A stretch of 15,793 nt of DNA from positions 1-15,793 of the forward strand of contig JAAZCB010000946.1 in assembly GCA_012513545.1 (NCBI GenBank), written 5' to 3'. The notes beneath the pieces were generated by a model. The model was not told the DNA's origin. It searched no databases and saw only the letters and a program-made list of their open reading frames with translations. Shown one piece after another: positions 15,162-15,793 of the stretch; position 1 is the first letter of the stretch; the number at the start of each line of letters is the position of its first letter. This stretch comes from Clostridiaceae bacterium (GTDB taxonomy: Bacteria > Bacillota_A > Clostridia > Acetivibrionales > Acetivibrionaceae). A program made the translations under genes and the position numbers.

Positions 15162-15627
15162 AATATAATCCTTGGAAAGTGCAAAAATTTACATTTTGTT
15201 AATATAAATTTAGCTTTTCAAAATACATATAGACACAAAACCAATAGTTACAGTAAATACCCCATATTTTTTGTAAATTTGCGATTTGTCCAGTTACTTT
15301 CTATTATTATACTTCCATTTCATAAAAAAGTTTGTTAAATTCTAAACTTTTATGAAATAAACTCATTCTTATAGTCTTTATTACTTCACTGGCAATTTTG
15401 AAGCTTAAACCTTCATATCTGGTAATTTGGCATCATAAATAAAAAGTACAAAATACCTATGAAAAGTTAATCCGCAAGACCCACGGGGAAGTACAAGATT
15501 TTTCTTTCAGACAGCGAATTATATATATATAAACTAATTTTTTATGTATTTGACTATTGTTTATCTGGAAGTACATACACGCCGCCATGACATTCCAGTT
15601 AATCAGAGTCAGCCTGGAGGTTAAAAT
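15162..15627. other. Long intergenic region and leader of the TadE/G-like gene
   Basis: No coding frame is convincing here. The stretch is strongly AT-rich, with a long inverted repeat (15317-15358), a GC-rich island (about 15470-15488), an alternating TA run (about 15520-15530), a 9-bp direct repeat GGAAGTACA (15487-15495 and 15567-15575), and a ribosome binding site (TGGAGG, 15615-15620). TTGACT at 15550 has no good -10 partner. No + strand promoter could be fixed with confidence. Confidence 0.5.
15317..15358. repeat. Long AT-rich inverted repeat
   Basis: ATTTCATAAAAAAGTTT (15317-15333) pairs with AAACTTTTATGAAAT (15344-15358), 15 base pairs with a two-base AA bulge and a 10-base loop. No T tract follows on either strand, so it is not a standard terminator. 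It lies about 270 bases upstream of the TadE/G-like start and about 155 bases upstream of the proB -35. Confidence 0.8.
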
Positions 15628-15793
15628 ATGGCAGGAAATCCAATGTTAAATAATCAAAAGGGTACATCCATAGTTTTCTTTTCAATTCTACTGGCTGTAA
15701 TAGCAGGCTTTGCAGCAATCACGGTTGATTTCGGCATTATTGCCTATGAAAAGTCAAGACTGGCAAACACTGTTGATGCTGCTGCTCTTGCTG
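15628..15793 (+). CDS. TadE/TadG-like (Flp pilus-family) membrane protein, N-terminal part
   Basis: The first 55 codons of a gene that runs off the window are present. After a short polar N-terminus (MAGNPMLNNQKGTS) comes one hydrophobic segment (about 15-39, IVFFSILLAVIAGFAAITVDFG), then IIAYEKSRLANTVDAAALA. The order QKG, hydrophobic helix, VDFG, and R-L-x-N/Q-x-x-DAAALA is the hallmark of the N-terminal TadE/TadG-like domain found in Flp/Tad pilus pseudopilins and related exported proteins. ATG 15628 is preceded by TGGAGG at a spacing of 7. Whether a Tad pilus locus follows cannot be seen from here. Confidence 0.85.
   Translation, partial: MAGNPMLNNQKGTSIVFFSILLAVIAGFAAITVDFGIIAYEKSRLANTVDAAALA

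Noticed and set aside
15471..15491. Possible confident call of a c-di-GMP riboswitch in the TadE/G-like leader
   Set aside because: The GGCAAACC block is not intact and the helix flanking the GAAA loop does not pair, so it is kept only as a low-confidence finding.

Overview
The window is AT-rich and has the gene content of an endospore-forming, monoderm Bacillota (clostridial) chromosome. Evidence: a YunB sporulation protein, a clostridial-style class A penicillin-binding protein, a large CotH-kinase surface protein, a short glutamate 5-kinase without a PUA domain, strong GGAGG-type ribosome binding sites, and sigma-A promoters and intrinsic terminators of Gram-positive type. The large modular CotH protein would fit the Acetivibrio / Clostridium thermocellum group, but that is only a guess. 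No rRNA, tRNA, CRISPR array, insertion sequence or prophage gene was seen.

Left part (1-4265): the tail of an unidentified + strand gene ends in a terminator. yunB and an XRE-family regulator follow on the - strand. The regulator's reading frame is broken by one missing base in an A8 run inside its helix-turn-helix region. A roughly 300-bp intergenic region with a possible operator and two TATAAT boxes separates it from the + strand PBP1A gene, a bifunctional cell-wall synthase with a cysteine-containing C-terminal extension.

Middle part (4266-8480): a - strand gene of about 1270 codons encodes an exported protein with leucine-rich repeats, a lamin-tail-like domain, a chitobiase-C-terminal-like domain, a CotH kinase domain, an InlB-like repeat, a coiled coil and a C-terminal membrane anchor. 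It has its own sigma-A-like promoter. Between it and the next genes lies an exact 66-bp tandem duplication next to two further hairpin terminators.

Right part (8481-15080): six - strand genes appear to form one transcription unit starting at a near-consensus promoter: proB, two TolC-family proteins, a MacB/LolD-type ABC ATPase, an HlyD/MacA-type adaptor and a MacB-type permease. This resembles a MacA-MacB-TolC export machine, but it sits in what looks like a Gram-positive and is headed by a proline-biosynthesis gene. Two intergenic hairpins (11903-11928 and 11014-11043) divide the unit into proB-TolC-TolC, ATPase, and adaptor-permease blocks.

Right edge (15081-15793): a 547-bp divergent intergenic region carries the proB promoter, a long AT-rich inverted repeat and a short GC-rich island. 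It ends at the start of a + strand gene for a TadE/TadG-like (Flp pilus family) membrane protein that runs off the window.
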